Notes: generated by a model not told the origin, from the sequence alone. Shown: positions 1 to 8,303, numbered from the stretch's first letter. The stretch: 64,000 nucleotides of DNA from Polyangium fumosum (GCF_005144585.1 NZ_SSMQ01000024.1:1-64000); one strand, 5' to 3'. Program-made: numbers and translations.

Positions 1-125
1 TGGGGCCTGCTACCGGGCGCTCCGGCGCTTACCCGGACGGGACTCTCACCCGTTGGAGACGTGCAGCGCAAGACCGACCCTCGAACCGGTGTCCCGGCCG
101 TTTGGTCGATCTCCTCACGACGCAC
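1..125 (-). mobile_element. 5' end of a probable group II intron, cut by the window edge
   Basis: Read on the minus strand, the sequence from 125 downwards begins GTGCG, the conserved group II intron 5' end. It continues into GC-rich stem segments, among them AACGGGTGAGAGTCCCGT and, later, GGTAGCAGGCCCCA, which resemble domain I segments of bacterial group II introns. The rest of the ribozyme and any reverse transcriptase/maturase would lie before base 1, so the element cannot be completed here. It starts 50 bp after the stop of the SIR2-SLOG gene, just past a small hairpin, a setting like that of introns that insert after terminators. The call rests on remembered consensus motifs, not on a folded structure. 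Confidence 0.6.
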
Positions 126-140
126 CACGCCGGGCATCGT

Positions 141-156
141 AGGGCGCGAGCGCCCT
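141..156 (-). terminator. GC hairpin after the SIR2-SLOG gene
   Basis: A perfect inverted repeat (AGGGCGC, 2-base centre, GCGCCCT) lies 20 bp after the SIR2-SLOG stop and 15 bp before the intron 5' end. No T-run follows, so it is only a weak intrinsic-terminator candidate. It could also be the stem-loop that attracted the intron. Confidence 0.35.
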
Positions 157-175
157 CGAAATCCACCCCGAAGCT

Positions 176-1570
176 TTACGTCGCGAGCCGGCCGAGGCAA
201 CGCTCGATCGCTGCGAGGATCGCGCCCTCGTCCTTCGTCTCCGCGCCGAGCGCCTCGAATGAGGCGGCGTCGATTTCTGCGGGGAGATGCGCCCCGGGAT
301 CTGCGCGCATGGCCTCGTGAATCGCCCGCGCCGCGTGCCCCGTCGCCGCGATGGGCAGGACCACGAGGCCTTGCGCCTTTGCGATCTCGAACTCTTCCAG
401 CACGCCGGGCGCCGGCACGCCGCGCCGCAATCCTCCGATGACGATCATCACGCCCGATTGCACGATCAGGTCCTCGCGCGACTTTTTCTTCCACGCCTCC
501 AGCGACGCGCCGGGCGGGACGACCTCGCGGACCGGGCGCACCACGAGCCGCCTCGAAATGGCCGCGGCCGTTCGGCCGTCGAGCGCCTCGACGAGCCCCG
601 TGACCGCGGCGCTGCCCACGACCCGCCCGAGCCCCGTCACGAGCTGCATATTCTTCGAGCCCACGATGCGCCCCACGCCGCGCGCGATCGACGCGACGAA
701 CGCGCGCTCTTTTTCGTCCCCGTCCTCGGGAAAGCTGCCCGACACGAACACGCTGCGCTGCGCCCGGCGCCGCTCCAGTTTGCGCAGGATCTCCGTGATG
801 CCGGCAAAATCGTCGACCACGAGCGCGCGAATGCCATATCGGTGCAAGTCCGTGACGAGGTGCGCGAACCGCTGCGCATCGTACGGGTCCGAGGGGCGCC
901 TGAGAATCGTGTAATGCTGGCGCGGGCCGTCTTCGAAGGAGCGGCGCAGCGCGGAGAGGACGTGCCCGAGGTTCGGATCCGTGAAGCTGAGTCCGAGGAA
1001 CAGGAACGTGCGTGTCGTGAGGTCACTCTCGAGGATCTGCAAAAAGGCGGGCCGCGTGCGCGCATACCGCTCGTAATCGTCTTTCGTCAGGACGATCGCG
1101 TCCGGCTGCGAGGCCGTGCCGTGCATCTTGAAGAGCAACGCGTCGGCCTCGGGGTCCGAGGTCGTGAGGTCGCGGCTGCGCGATTTCACGTCGAAGACCT
1201 TGCCCGCCTCCCGCCACGCGCCTTCGAGGATCTCGTCGTAGTTCGTGGTCCAGACGTGGCCAATCGGCAGGCGCGCCAGGATCCGGTGGTTGTCCGGGAT
1301 GGCCACGTCACGATCGAACGTGCGCCGGACGAGGGATTCGAGGTGCGTGCGGTTGCCGGCGTACCGATTGACGTAGTATTGGCTGAGCGAGACGAGGTCG
1401 TGCTCTTTGCCGACGTCGAGCCCAATCTCGCGCGCCATGCCTTCGAGCAGCTTGCCCCAGCCCGGCAGGCCGGTCGCCATCGACAATCCCGCGCCGACGA
1501 AGAGGGCCGCGCTCCCGCGTTCGAGGGCGTCGACGTAATCTCGCAGGAAATCGCTGAGGCCCTGATCCAT
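176..1570 (-). CDS. ThsA-like SIR2-SLOG NADase (candidate anti-phage effector)
   Basis: Predicted cytosolic NAD-degrading protein of 464 aa. The SIR2 domain occupies about residues 15-235: FVGAGLS (24-30), TTNYDE with Asn110, KMHG with His150, and FLGLSFTDPN (191-200). The C-terminal SLOG domain (about 272-460) begins VFVSGSFPEDG and carries GSK, a GLGRVVGSA loop and VIGG...GVLEEFEIAK near 377-398. In the Thoeris protein ThsA, SIR2 cleaves NAD+ when a cyclic-ADPR signal binds SLOG; its catalytic Asn112/His152 and length of about 476 aa match closely. An upstream in-frame ATG at 1651 is rejected: that stretch is low-complexity, while ATG 1570 is preceded by CGGAG. It is divergent from a SLOG-PNP gene, and no TIR gene is visible. 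Family assignment is strong; activity and trigger are inferred. Confidence 0.88.
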   Translation of the reverse strand: MDQGLSDFLRDYVDALERGSAALFVGAGLSMATGLPGWGKLLEGMAREIGLDVGKEHDLVSLSQYYVNRYAGNRTHLESLVRRTFDRDVAIPDNHRILARLPIGHVWTTNYDEILEGAWREAGKVFDVKSRSRDLTTSDPEADALLFKMHGTASQPDAIVLTKDDYERYARTRPAFLQILESDLTTRTFLFLGLSFTDPNLGHVLSALRRSFEDGPRQHYTILRRPSDPYDAQRFAHLVTDLHRYGIRALVVDDFAGITEILRKLERRRAQRSVFVSGSFPEDGDEKERAFVASIARGVGRIVGSKNMQLVTGLGRVVGSAAVTGLVEALDGRTAAAISRRLVVRPVREVVPPGASLEAWKKKSREDLIVQSGVMIVIGGLRRGVPAPGVLEEFEIAKAQGLVVLPIAATGHAARAIHEAMRADPGAHLPAEIDAASFEALGAETKDEGAILAAIERCLGRLAT

Positions 1571-1653
1571 GCTCCGGCTCCTCCGCGCCCGGCACGCGCC
1601 GCGCGTTTGCTCAGCGTACACCCGAGGCGCCGCGCCTGGTAGACTCCGCATCC
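1571..1653. promoter_or_regulatory. Divergent promoter region with two 13-bp palindromes
   Basis: This 83-bp gap must hold promoters for both the SIR2-SLOG and SLOG-PNP genes. It contains ACGCGC-C-GCGCGT (1594-1606) and AGGCGC-C-GCGCCT (1625-1637), two palindromes of the same design 31 bp apart, about three helical turns. They could be operator sites, but GC palindromes are common by chance in such DNA. No clear -35/-10 pair is seen. Confidence 0.35.
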
Positions 1654-3120
1654 ATGAGTGACGCCGCGCAAGGGCAGGAGATGTGGGTGCAGGTCGCGGG
1701 CACGGGTTCGCGCAAAGCGCCGTTGCCCAGGACGGAGGAGCTCACGGCACAAGCGATCGGGCGGGCGCTGGCGCACAGCGGCGCCGGGCTCGTGACGTGC
1801 GGCTGGAACGGCGTGGACAAGGCCGCGACGATGGCCTTCGCCGGCGAGCTCCAGGCCCTCGGGATGCCGCTCTCCACGCGGCTCAAGCAAATCGTCCCGC
1901 GCCCCGACGAGCCCTCCTTTTTCGGCGGCGACGTGGTGTACGTGGAGAAAGGGGTCCCCGAATGGGTCGAGAGCGTGCGGCGCGCGCAAGCCGTGGTCCT
2001 CATCGGTGGCCTCGGCGGGACGTACAAGACCTACCAAACCGCGCGCAATGAGCAGGTGCCCGTGTTTCCGCTGCCGTCCACGGGCGGCGACGCGAAGAAG
2101 GCATTCGACGAGATCATGGCCGATTTTCAGGGGCTCGGTCTCCACCGGCGCGTGACGCGGGCGCAGGTCGCCGCGCTCGATACGCCGATCACGACGCGCG
2201 AAGAGGCCGACGACGTCGCCGAGCGGCTGCTGGATCTCATCACGGAGGAGCTCTCGGGCCGGCGGCCCGTCACCGCCACGGATCGCCCGAAGGGGCCGCG
2301 GCAGCCGAAGAGCACGTCGAAAACGAAGCCCGAGCGGGTCGATTTTTTGCTGGTGACGGCGCTGCCCGAGGAGCGCGACGCGCTTTTGCGGCGCCTGCCC
2401 GGCTTCGAGCGGGTCGTGCCGCGCAAGGACGACGTGCACGTCTATTTCCGGGCGACCTTGCCCGTGACGGACGGGTCGGGCAGCTATCGAATCGTGGTGC
2501 TGCCGCTGCTCGGCATGGGCCGCGTGAATGCAGCGACGGCGACGGGCGAGGCGATCAAGCGCTGGCGGCCCCGGCACGTGGTGCTCGTGGGGATCGCGGG
2601 GGGCGTCGCGGCGCGCAGCGTCTCGCTCGGGGATCTGCTGATCTCGGAGCAGGTCGTCGATTACGAGCTGCAAAAGCTCACGGAGCAGGGGATCGAGGTG
2701 CGCTGGTCGGTGCACAAAGCATCACGGCGGCTCTATGCGGCGGCGCTGAACGTGCTCGGCGACGCGTGGACGAAGAGCCTCTCGGTGCCGCGTCCGGGCG
2801 AGGGCGCGCCGCGGATCCACCTCGGGCCCATCGCTTCGGGCGACAAGGTGGTCGCGGTCGAGCGGGTGCTCACGGAGTATCGAAATGTATGGCCGACGCT
2901 GATCGGCGTGGAGATGGAGGCCGCGGGCGTGGCGAGCGCTTGTTTCGCGGCGGCGCGTCAGCCCGAGTTTTTCATGGTGCGCGGCGTGTCGGACCTCGCC
3001 GACGAGAACAAGAACACGCCGCGGGTGGATGGTTTTCGATCCTATGCCTGCGAGGTGGCCGCGGGATACACGGTGGAGCTCTTGCGCAGCCACCCGATCC
3101 CCTTCTTGAAGAGCCGTTAG
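1654..3120 (+). CDS. SLOG domain fused to nucleoside phosphorylase/nucleosidase domain
   Basis: A 488-aa two-domain protein. Residues about 10-160 form a SLOG/LOG-like Rossmann domain: VAGTGSR (14-20), GLVTCGW (45-51) and LIGGLGGTYKT (116-126). A basic, Pro/Lys-rich linker (about 200-228) follows. Residues 229-485 are a PNP/UDP or MTA/SAH-nucleosidase-type domain: LVTALPEE (233-240), VGIAGG (312-317), GPIASGDKV (391-399), GVEMEAAG (418-425) and RGVSDLAD (443-450) with the usual catalytic Asp. Enzymes of this fold cleave N-glycosidic bonds; some immune effectors of the fold destroy ATP. SLOG domains bind or make nucleotide-derived ligands. Fusion and divergence from a ThsA-like gene suggest a nucleotide-triggered nucleosidase. 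Substrate unknown. The ATG at 1654 is kept over one at 1681, where AGGAG abuts the ATG. Confidence 0.8.
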   Translation: MSDAAQGQEMWVQVAGTGSRKAPLPRTEELTAQAIGRALAHSGAGLVTCGWNGVDKAATMAFAGELQALGMPLSTRLKQIVPRPDEPSFFGGDVVYVEKGVPEWVESVRRAQAVVLIGGLGGTYKTYQTARNEQVPVFPLPSTGGDAKKAFDEIMADFQGLGLHRRVTRAQVAALDTPITTREEADDVAERLLDLITEELSGRRPVTATDRPKGPRQPKSTSKTKPERVDFLLVTALPEERDALLRRLPGFERVVPRKDDVHVYFRATLPVTDGSGSYRIVVLPLLGMGRVNAATATGEAIKRWRPRHVVLVGIAGGVAARSVSLGDLLISEQVVDYELQKLTEQGIEVRWSVHKASRRLYAAALNVLGDAWTKSLSVPRPGEGAPRIHLGPIASGDKVVAVERVLTEYRNVWPTLIGVEMEAAGVASACFAAARQPEFFMVRGVSDLADENKNTPRVDGFRSYACEVAAGYTVELLRSHPIPFLKSR

Positions 3121-3121
3121 C

Positions 3122-3892
3122 TCATTTCGGTTCGAGCTTCACGCCATGCAGGACGTTGCGCTTCTTGTCGACCTCTTCCAGGAGATCGGAATCGATGAGC
3201 AGGTGCGCCTGCATGCTGTCTTCTTCGCTGTTCCAGAGCTTGCCCGCGAACGAGATGCGGCCCGCGCTGTCCGTGTCGAGCCAATAATTGCCGCTCGCGT
3301 CGTCGCCGGCCACGGTGGAGGAACCGGGGAGCGGCTCATTGCCGCTGTCGTTGCCGGGGAACGGGTTCGGAGGCTGCGCGAACTGCTGGCCGAGCAGGTT
3401 CGTCACGCGCCGCTCGAAGGGCGACGCGGGCGAAGGGTCGAGCGCGAGGGGGCGCAAAAACCCGCGATCGTCTCTCATCAATTGGGGGCTACGCTCGGCC
3501 AAGCCGAGCTGCGCCCCCAAACCCCCGGCGAGGCGCGAGCCCTTCACCGTGAACACGAGCGAGGTGCCCGGCTCGAAGCTGACGGCGAGCGCGCGCGGGC
3601 CGACCTTCACGGCGACGCCCGGGGTCTTCGCCGGGATCACGACCTCCTCGATCTGCTTGCCCGAGATGAGCAGCAGCTTGTGGCCCGGGGTGATCTTGCG
3701 GCCGCCCGACTCGACCTCGCGGCGGAGGGTGATGCCGTGGGAGCTATAGAACTGGAGGTTCTTGACCTCGTCGTCGGTGAGCCCGTGCTCGGTGCGGATC
3801 TCGTGGGTGAAAGGAACGAGGCTCGCGCACCCCGTGAGACCCGAGAGCGCGACGAGGACGAGGGACGCGAGGAGAGCAGGGCGGGCGAGCAT
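3122..3892 (-). CDS. Hypothetical lipoprotein
   Basis: A 256-aa predicted lipoprotein. The N-terminus is a classic type II signal peptide: hydrophobic core LLASLVLVALS followed by lipobox LTGC. ATG 3892 is chosen because it starts the signal sequence and has GGAGG upstream; an ATG 51 bp further up would bury it. The mature part has no domain I recognise. It contains a mainly beta segment with KITPGHKLLLISG and PAKTPGVAVKVGP, and ends with a description-like segment on fragment size (LLIDSDLLEEVDKK). It converges on the SLOG-PNP gene with one base between the stops, so it shares no promoter with the defence pair. Confidence 0.7.
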   Translation of the reverse strand: MLARPALLASLVLVALSGLTGCASLVPFTHEIRTEHGLTDDEVKNLQFYSSHGITLRREVESGGRKITPGHKLLLISGKQIEEVVIPAKTPGVAVKVGPRALAVSFEPGTSLVFTVKGSRLAGGLGAQLGLAERSPQLMRDDRGFLRPLALDPSPASPFERRVTNLLGQQFAQPPNPFPGNDSGNEPLPGSSTVAGDDASGNYWLDTDSAGRISFAGKLWNSEEDSMQAHLLIDSDLLEEVDKKRNVLHGVKLEPK

Positions 3893-4115
3893 CAGGATCC
3901 TCCGAGGAGAGCGCAGCGAGGGGCGGCTTTCAAGGGCCGGCATGCCTCGAGAACGTCCGCAGCCCGGCCAGGCTTACAGGGCAAGCTCCCGAGGCGCGCC
4001 GAAAGCTCGGGGACGGACGTGAATGGACAGGTCGAGGGTCGGGTTGACGGACTGGACACCCCCGCGTATTGCACGGTGTCCTGGGCGAAACTTTGAGCTT
4101 CAACGAGGAGCAGCC

Positions 4116-4550
4116 TTGCTACACGACGCGCGCATCTTCTCCATTGGCCATGCCCATCGCGTGCGCTTCGAGCCGCCCGATGTCGTGGTGCTGGCCTGGA
4201 ACGGCGACGTGGAGCCGGAGCACATGCTCACGTTTTACGACATCCTCGAAGAGGTGGCGCAGGGGCGGCAGGTGCTGGTCATGAACGACCTGACGCACTC
4301 GAACGATCCCGGGGCGCGGACACGCAAGGTGGCGACGATGGATCCACGTTCGCGGCTCGTGGGCGCGCTCGCGCTGCTCCGCGCGAACTTCCGGCTCCGC
4401 GTGATCGTGGCGATGATGGACAAGGCGGTGCGTGTCTTCCAGGGGCAAACCCGGCGGACGGCCTGCTTCGACGAGGAGCGCGAAGCGCGGACTTGGCTCG
4501 CCACGCAGCGCCAGCACCTCGCGCCGATCGATCTCGCGTCGGCGTTCTAG
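4116..4550 (+). CDS. STAS/SpoIIAA-like domain protein
   Basis: A small cytosolic protein of 144 aa from a TTG start at 4116 that has GAGGAG six bases upstream; an ATG at 4023 would add a compositionally odd tail. The pattern VRFEPPDVVVLAWNGDVEPEHM, an alternating helix/strand core (QVLVMNDLTH), and the late LRVIVAMMDKAVRVFQ strand-helix resemble the SpoIIAA/STAS-like proteins frequent in myxobacteria. Such folds act as anti-anti-sigma or small-molecule binding modules, but the phosphorylatable Ser/Thr of true antagonists is not obvious. It ends 7 bp before the convergent patatin gene. Specific function unknown. Confidence 0.6.
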   Translation: MLHDARIFSIGHAHRVRFEPPDVVVLAWNGDVEPEHMLTFYDILEEVAQGRQVLVMNDLTHSNDPGARTRKVATMDPRSRLVGALALLRANFRLRVIVAMMDKAVRVFQGQTRRTACFDEEREARTWLATQRQHLAPIDLASAF

Positions 4551-4557
4551 TCGCGTC

Positions 4558-5670
4558 CTACGCGGCTTCCCAGCCGAGGCGCGCGACGACGCCGCGGCGC
4601 TTCTCCATCCACTCGGCGATGCGCTCGCGCGTCGTGCGGTACGCGTATTCGAGGATGGCGCGGCGCGCGGCGAGGTTCGAAGGGTTGTGCAGGAAGAGCA
4701 GGACGTCCGTCGGCTCGGGTTCGAGGACGAGGACGTGCATGCCGGTCTTCTGCTGGATCTGCTCGACGTTCTGCGCGAGCCGCGCGTGCGTGCCGATGCG
4801 CATGGCCTGGTTCATCACCCAGAACAAGCCCTTGTCGCGCACGCTCTGCCGCACGCCGTGCCCCGTGGGGACGGCGCGATGCGCGACGGAGACGGGCACC
4901 ATGGGGTTCACGACGACGGCAAACTCGACGCCCGCCTCGGCCGCGACGTCGAGGTGCGCGACGTCGCCAAGGCCGCCGTCGATGTAGTGCCGATCCCCGA
5001 TGCGGATCGGCGAAAAGAAGGGCGGGAGCGCGAGCGACGCGGCGCACGCGAGCGAGACCGGGATGTCCTCGTGCCCCTCGGCGCCGAAGAGGATGCGATC
5101 GCCGCAGTCGACGTCGTACGTGGGAATGCGCAAGGGGCGCGGCATGGCGCGGAACGCGTTCGGGATGCCGCGGCGAAGGAAAAACTCGGCGAGGAACCGC
5201 TCGTACCGGTCGAGCGTGAAGAAGCCGGCGGGGAGCGAGTCGGCGAGGCGATCGATCTGCTCCCACAGGTAGAGGTGGCCCGGCGCGGCGGGCGAGACGG
5301 GGTCGCGGCTCGACGAGAGCCGCGCGAGGGCGTGGCGAATCGCGACCCAGGAGGTCGAGAGCGCGCGGCGCCACTCGTCGATGTCCATGCGGAAGACGTG
5401 GCTGCGTTCGAGCGGGAAGAAGTTGTCGACCGGATCGAGCAGCGCGCGGTAGAGGCGATCGACGGGGATGCCGCCGGCGAGCGCAGCCGCGACACTCGCG
5501 CCGCTCGATTGTCCGAGGTAGAGGGAAAAACTCTGCCCGTCGACGCCACGCACGCCGTCGGCGAGCGCGGCGAGCGCGCCGATCTGGTAGAGCGCGCCGG
5601 TCAGGCCTCCGCCGGGCAAGCAGAGGGCGGTCTTCGGAGGTTCGTGGGAGGAACGGGGCGCGTCGCTCAC
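4558..5670 (-). CDS. Patatin-like phospholipase
   Basis: A 370-aa predicted acyl hydrolase acting on membrane lipids. Residues 18-25 carry the glycine-rich oxyanion loop (LPGGGLTG), followed by the nucleophile elbow GQSSG with Ser55. The partner Asp lies in a DGGLGD motif in the second half, giving the patatin Ser-Asp dyad. There is no signal peptide. The start is a GTG at 5670 that overlaps the stop of the CPBP gene by four bases (GTGA), so the two are translationally coupled. A longer reading to 5952 would run through the CPBP gene in another frame. Family call is firm; lipid target unknown. Confidence 0.87.
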   Translation of the reverse strand: MSDAPRSSHEPPKTALCLPGGGLTGALYQIGALAALADGVRGVDGQSFSLYLGQSSGASVAAALAGGIPVDRLYRALLDPVDNFFPLERSHVFRMDIDEWRRALSTSWVAIRHALARLSSSRDPVSPAAPGHLYLWEQIDRLADSLPAGFFTLDRYERFLAEFFLRRGIPNAFRAMPRPLRIPTYDVDCGDRILFGAEGHEDIPVSLACAASLALPPFFSPIRIGDRHYIDGGLGDVAHLDVAAEAGVEFAVVVNPMVPVSVAHRAVPTGHGVRQSVRDKGLFWVMNQAMRIGTHARLAQNVEQIQQKTGMHVLVLEPEPTDVLLFLHNPSNLAARRAILEYAYRTTRERIAEWMEKRRGVVARLGWEAA

Positions 5671-6545
5671 GCTACGTCCTTTTCTCGGGCCTCGCGCGCC
5701 ACCTCGGACTTTTTTCCGAGGAGGTAGACGAGGCCCAGCAAGACGAGGGTGACGGCAGATCCGCCGATCGTCACGGAGAGCGGGATCGGCGCGGAGTCCG
5801 CGATTTCCGTGGGGGAGCGCGAGTACACGGAGCCGAGGGTAATGCCGTTGAAGAGCCCGTGCATGACGAAGCTCGGCAGGAGCGAGCCGCTCGCGCTGCG
5901 GAGCAAGCCGAGCGAGAGGCCGACGATGCCGATGGGCAAGACGAGCTGCCACTCGAGGTGCGCGAACGCGAAGAAGGTGCTCGTCGCGAGGATCGTCCCG
6001 AGCGCGTCGTAACGGCGACGGAGCGGGCGGAAGAGCGCGCCGCGGAAGAAGACCTCCTCGATGAGCGGGCCGGCGAGCACGAGGATGACGAAGAAGAGGA
6101 CGCGCTTCGGCACGCCGCCCGCGAGCTCCTCCTGGAGCATCTCCTCGCGCGGCTGCCCCGTGGGCCAGCGCTTGACAATGATGTCGTAGAGCGCGTTCGC
6201 CGGGATCTGCACGGCCATGCCGAGCATCGCCGCGAGCGGGAAGAAGCCGCGGTGCGTCGCGCGCACGCCGAGGTAGTCGCGGATCGATTTGTCCGGCGCG
6301 TGGAGCTGCAGGATCAAGAAGAGCGCGAGGAGCGTGGAGACGAGCTGGCAGCCGAAGCTCGTGACGAGGTCCAAGCGGCCCTCCCCGCCGCCGCGGATCG
6401 AGCCGATGAGCGACAGGAAAAAGATGTAGAGGAACGTCGTGCCGACCGCGAACCCCGCGGCGCTGAGGTAACTCATCGAGCGCTCGCCGCGCTCGGCGGG
6501 CGGTACGAGCGGGCTGCTCGGGCGGTCGTCGTCGTTCGGATCCAT
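5667..6545 (-). CDS. CPBP-family intramembrane glutamic protease (CAAX-type)
   Basis: A 292-aa multi-pass membrane protein. After a charged cytosolic start come several hydrophobic segments and the three CPBP motifs: EEVFFR (Glu163, Glu164, Arg168), FAHLEW (His196) and MHGLFN (His229, Asn233). These residues form the active site in Rce1/Abi proteases. In eukaryotes the family trims prenylated CAAX proteins; in bacteria roles range from peptide maturation to unknown. Its ATG overlaps the nadB stop by one base and its stop overlaps the patatin start, so all three genes form one coupled operon. Confidence 0.88.
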   Translation of the reverse strand: MDPNDDDRPSSPLVPPAERGERSMSYLSAAGFAVGTTFLYIFFLSLIGSIRGGGEGRLDLVTSFGCQLVSTLLALFLILQLHAPDKSIRDYLGVRATHRGFFPLAAMLGMAVQIPANALYDIIVKRWPTGQPREEMLQEELAGGVPKRVLFFVILVLAGPLIEEVFFRGALFRPLRRRYDALGTILATSTFFAFAHLEWQLVLPIGIVGLSLGLLRSASGSLLPSFVMHGLFNGITLGSVYSRSPTEIADSAPIPLSVTIGGSAVTLVLLGLVYLLGKKSEVAREAREKDVA

Positions 6546-8182
6546 CAACGACCTCGAAGATGAGGCACGACGCCTCGCTTGACCACGATGTCCGCGGCGA
6601 ACCGATCGTTCGTCTGCGGATAATCGATCGTCGCGTGCAAGCCGCGGCTCTCGTGGCGCGCAGCCGCGCAGCCGACGATGAGCTCGGCGACGGTGGCGAT
6701 GTTGCGGAGCTCGAGGAGGTCGCGCGTCACGAGGTGGCGCCAGTAATACTCGCGGATCTCGTCCTGCAAGAGGGCGATGCGGCGAGCGGCGCGGCGCAGG
6801 CGCGCGTTCGAGCGGACGATGCCGACGTAGTTCCACATGGTGCGGCGGAGCTCGTCCCAGTTGTGCGTGACCACGACCTCCTCGTCGCTCGGGACGGCGT
6901 CGCCGATCTGCCACTCGGGGACCTCGGGGAACGGGCTCTTGCAGAGCTCGCCCATCGTGCTCGCGAGGCGCACGGCGGCGCGGTGGCCGAAGACGAGGCC
7001 TTCGAGGAGCGAGTTCGAGGCGAGGCGGTTGGCGCCGTGCAGGCCCGTGCACGCGCACTCGCCGACGGCCCAGAGGCCGGGGATCGTGGTGCGGCCGTGG
7101 AGGTCGGTGCTGATGCCGCCGCAGAGGTAGTGCGCCGCGGGGACGACGGGGATCGGCTGCGAGGTGATGTCGATCCCGAAGCGCAGACACTCGGCGTAGA
7201 TCGTGGGGAAGTGATTACAGACGAAGTTCGCGGGCTTGTGCGTGATGTCGAGCAGGACGAACTCGCTGCCCGTGCGCTTCATCTCGAAGTCGATGGCGCG
7301 GGCGACGATGTCGCGCGGCGCGAGCTCCTTGCGCGGGTCGTGGTTCGCCATGAACGGCGTGCCGTCGGGCAAGCGGAGGATCGCGCCCTCGCCGCGCAGC
7401 GCCTCGGTGATGAGAAAGCTCTTCGCCTGCGGGTGGTAGAGGCAGGTCGGGTGGAACTGGTAGAACTCCATGTTCGCGATCTCGGCGCCTGCCCGGTACG
7501 CCATCGCGATGCCGTCGCCCGTCGCGACGTCGGGGTTCGAGGTGTAGAGGTAGACCTTGCCCGCCCCGCCCGAGGCGAGGATCGTGGCGCGCGCGAGGTA
7601 CGTCTCGACGAGGTGGCTCTTCGCGTCGTCCTCGCCGTCCGAGCGCGTGGCCATGTTGAGCACGTACGCGCCGACGCAGACGTCGGGACCGCCGAAACGC
7701 GACATGACGATGAGGTCGATCGCCATGTGGTGCTCGAGGATGCGGATGTTCGGGTGCGCGCGGCAGCGCTCGAGCAGCGCGCGCTCGACCTCGAAGCCGG
7801 TCGCGTCCGCGACGTGCAGGACACGCCGCGCGCTGTGCCCGCCCTCGCGGGCGAGGGCGATCGAGCCGTCTTTTTCACGGTCGAAGCGCGCGCCGCGGTC
7901 CATGAGCTCGCGGATCCGATCGGGTCCTTCGCGGACGCAGATGTCGACGACGACGTCGTGGCAGAGGCCAGCGCCGGCGACGAGCGTGTCCTTGATGTGC
8001 GCGTCGAAGGTGTCTTCGGGCGAGATGACGGCGGCGATGCCGCCCTGCGCCCACCGGGTGTTCGACTCCTCGCTGCTGCGTTTGGTGACGACCACGACCT
8101 CACCGTGTTCGGCGATGTCGAGGGCGAAGGTCAGGCCAGCGATCCCGCTGCCGATGACGAGAAAATCGGTCGTGACGGCCAC
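6545..8182 (-). CDS. nadB: L-aspartate oxidase (NAD de novo synthesis)
   Basis: Flavoenzyme oxidising L-aspartate to iminoaspartate, the first step of quinolinate and NAD synthesis. The N-terminus has the FAD-binding loop VIGSGIAGL; SSEESNTRWAQGGIAA, ASGGAGKVY, HPTCLYHP, EALRGEGAILR and GECACTGLHGANRLASNSLLEG are NadB/fumarate-reductase signatures. A helical C-terminal domain follows. The start is uncertain: GTG 8182 puts the flavin loop close to the N-terminus, as is usual, but the AAGGAG is 18 bases away; ATG 8230 would add 16 residues without a better site. nadA and nadC are not in the window. It is divergent from etfB and is the first gene of an operon with CPBP and patatin genes. Confidence 0.92.
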   Translation of the reverse strand: MAVTTDFLVIGSGIAGLTFALDIAEHGEVVVVTKRSSEESNTRWAQGGIAAVISPEDTFDAHIKDTLVAGAGLCHDVVVDICVREGPDRIRELMDRGARFDREKDGSIALAREGGHSARRVLHVADATGFEVERALLERCRAHPNIRILEHHMAIDLIVMSRFGGPDVCVGAYVLNMATRSDGEDDAKSHLVETYLARATILASGGAGKVYLYTSNPDVATGDGIAMAYRAGAEIANMEFYQFHPTCLYHPQAKSFLITEALRGEGAILRLPDGTPFMANHDPRKELAPRDIVARAIDFEMKRTGSEFVLLDITHKPANFVCNHFPTIYAECLRFGIDITSQPIPVVPAAHYLCGGISTDLHGRTTIPGLWAVGECACTGLHGANRLASNSLLEGLVFGHRAAVRLASTMGELCKSPFPEVPEWQIGDAVPSDEEVVVTHNWDELRRTMWNYVGIVRSNARLRRAARRIALLQDEIREYYWRHLVTRDLLELRNIATVAELIVGCAAARHESRGLHATIDYPQTNDRFAADIVVKRGVVPHLRGR

Positions 8183-8303
8183 GGGCGGCAGGGTAGCAGG
8201 CTCCTTGACGCACAACGACAACGCTGTCATGAGGCACGCGCCTGGCGGGCGCGCGCGTCCTGTTGGGCCCGACCCTTGGCCGCCGAAAGGAGCCTCCCGA
8301 ACC

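Noticed and set aside
176..3120. A complete classical Thoeris system (ThsA plus TIR ThsB)
   Set aside because: No TIR domain is encoded within the window; the neighbour is SLOG-PNP. The left side is cut at base 1, so a TIR gene beyond the intron cannot be excluded, but none is shown.
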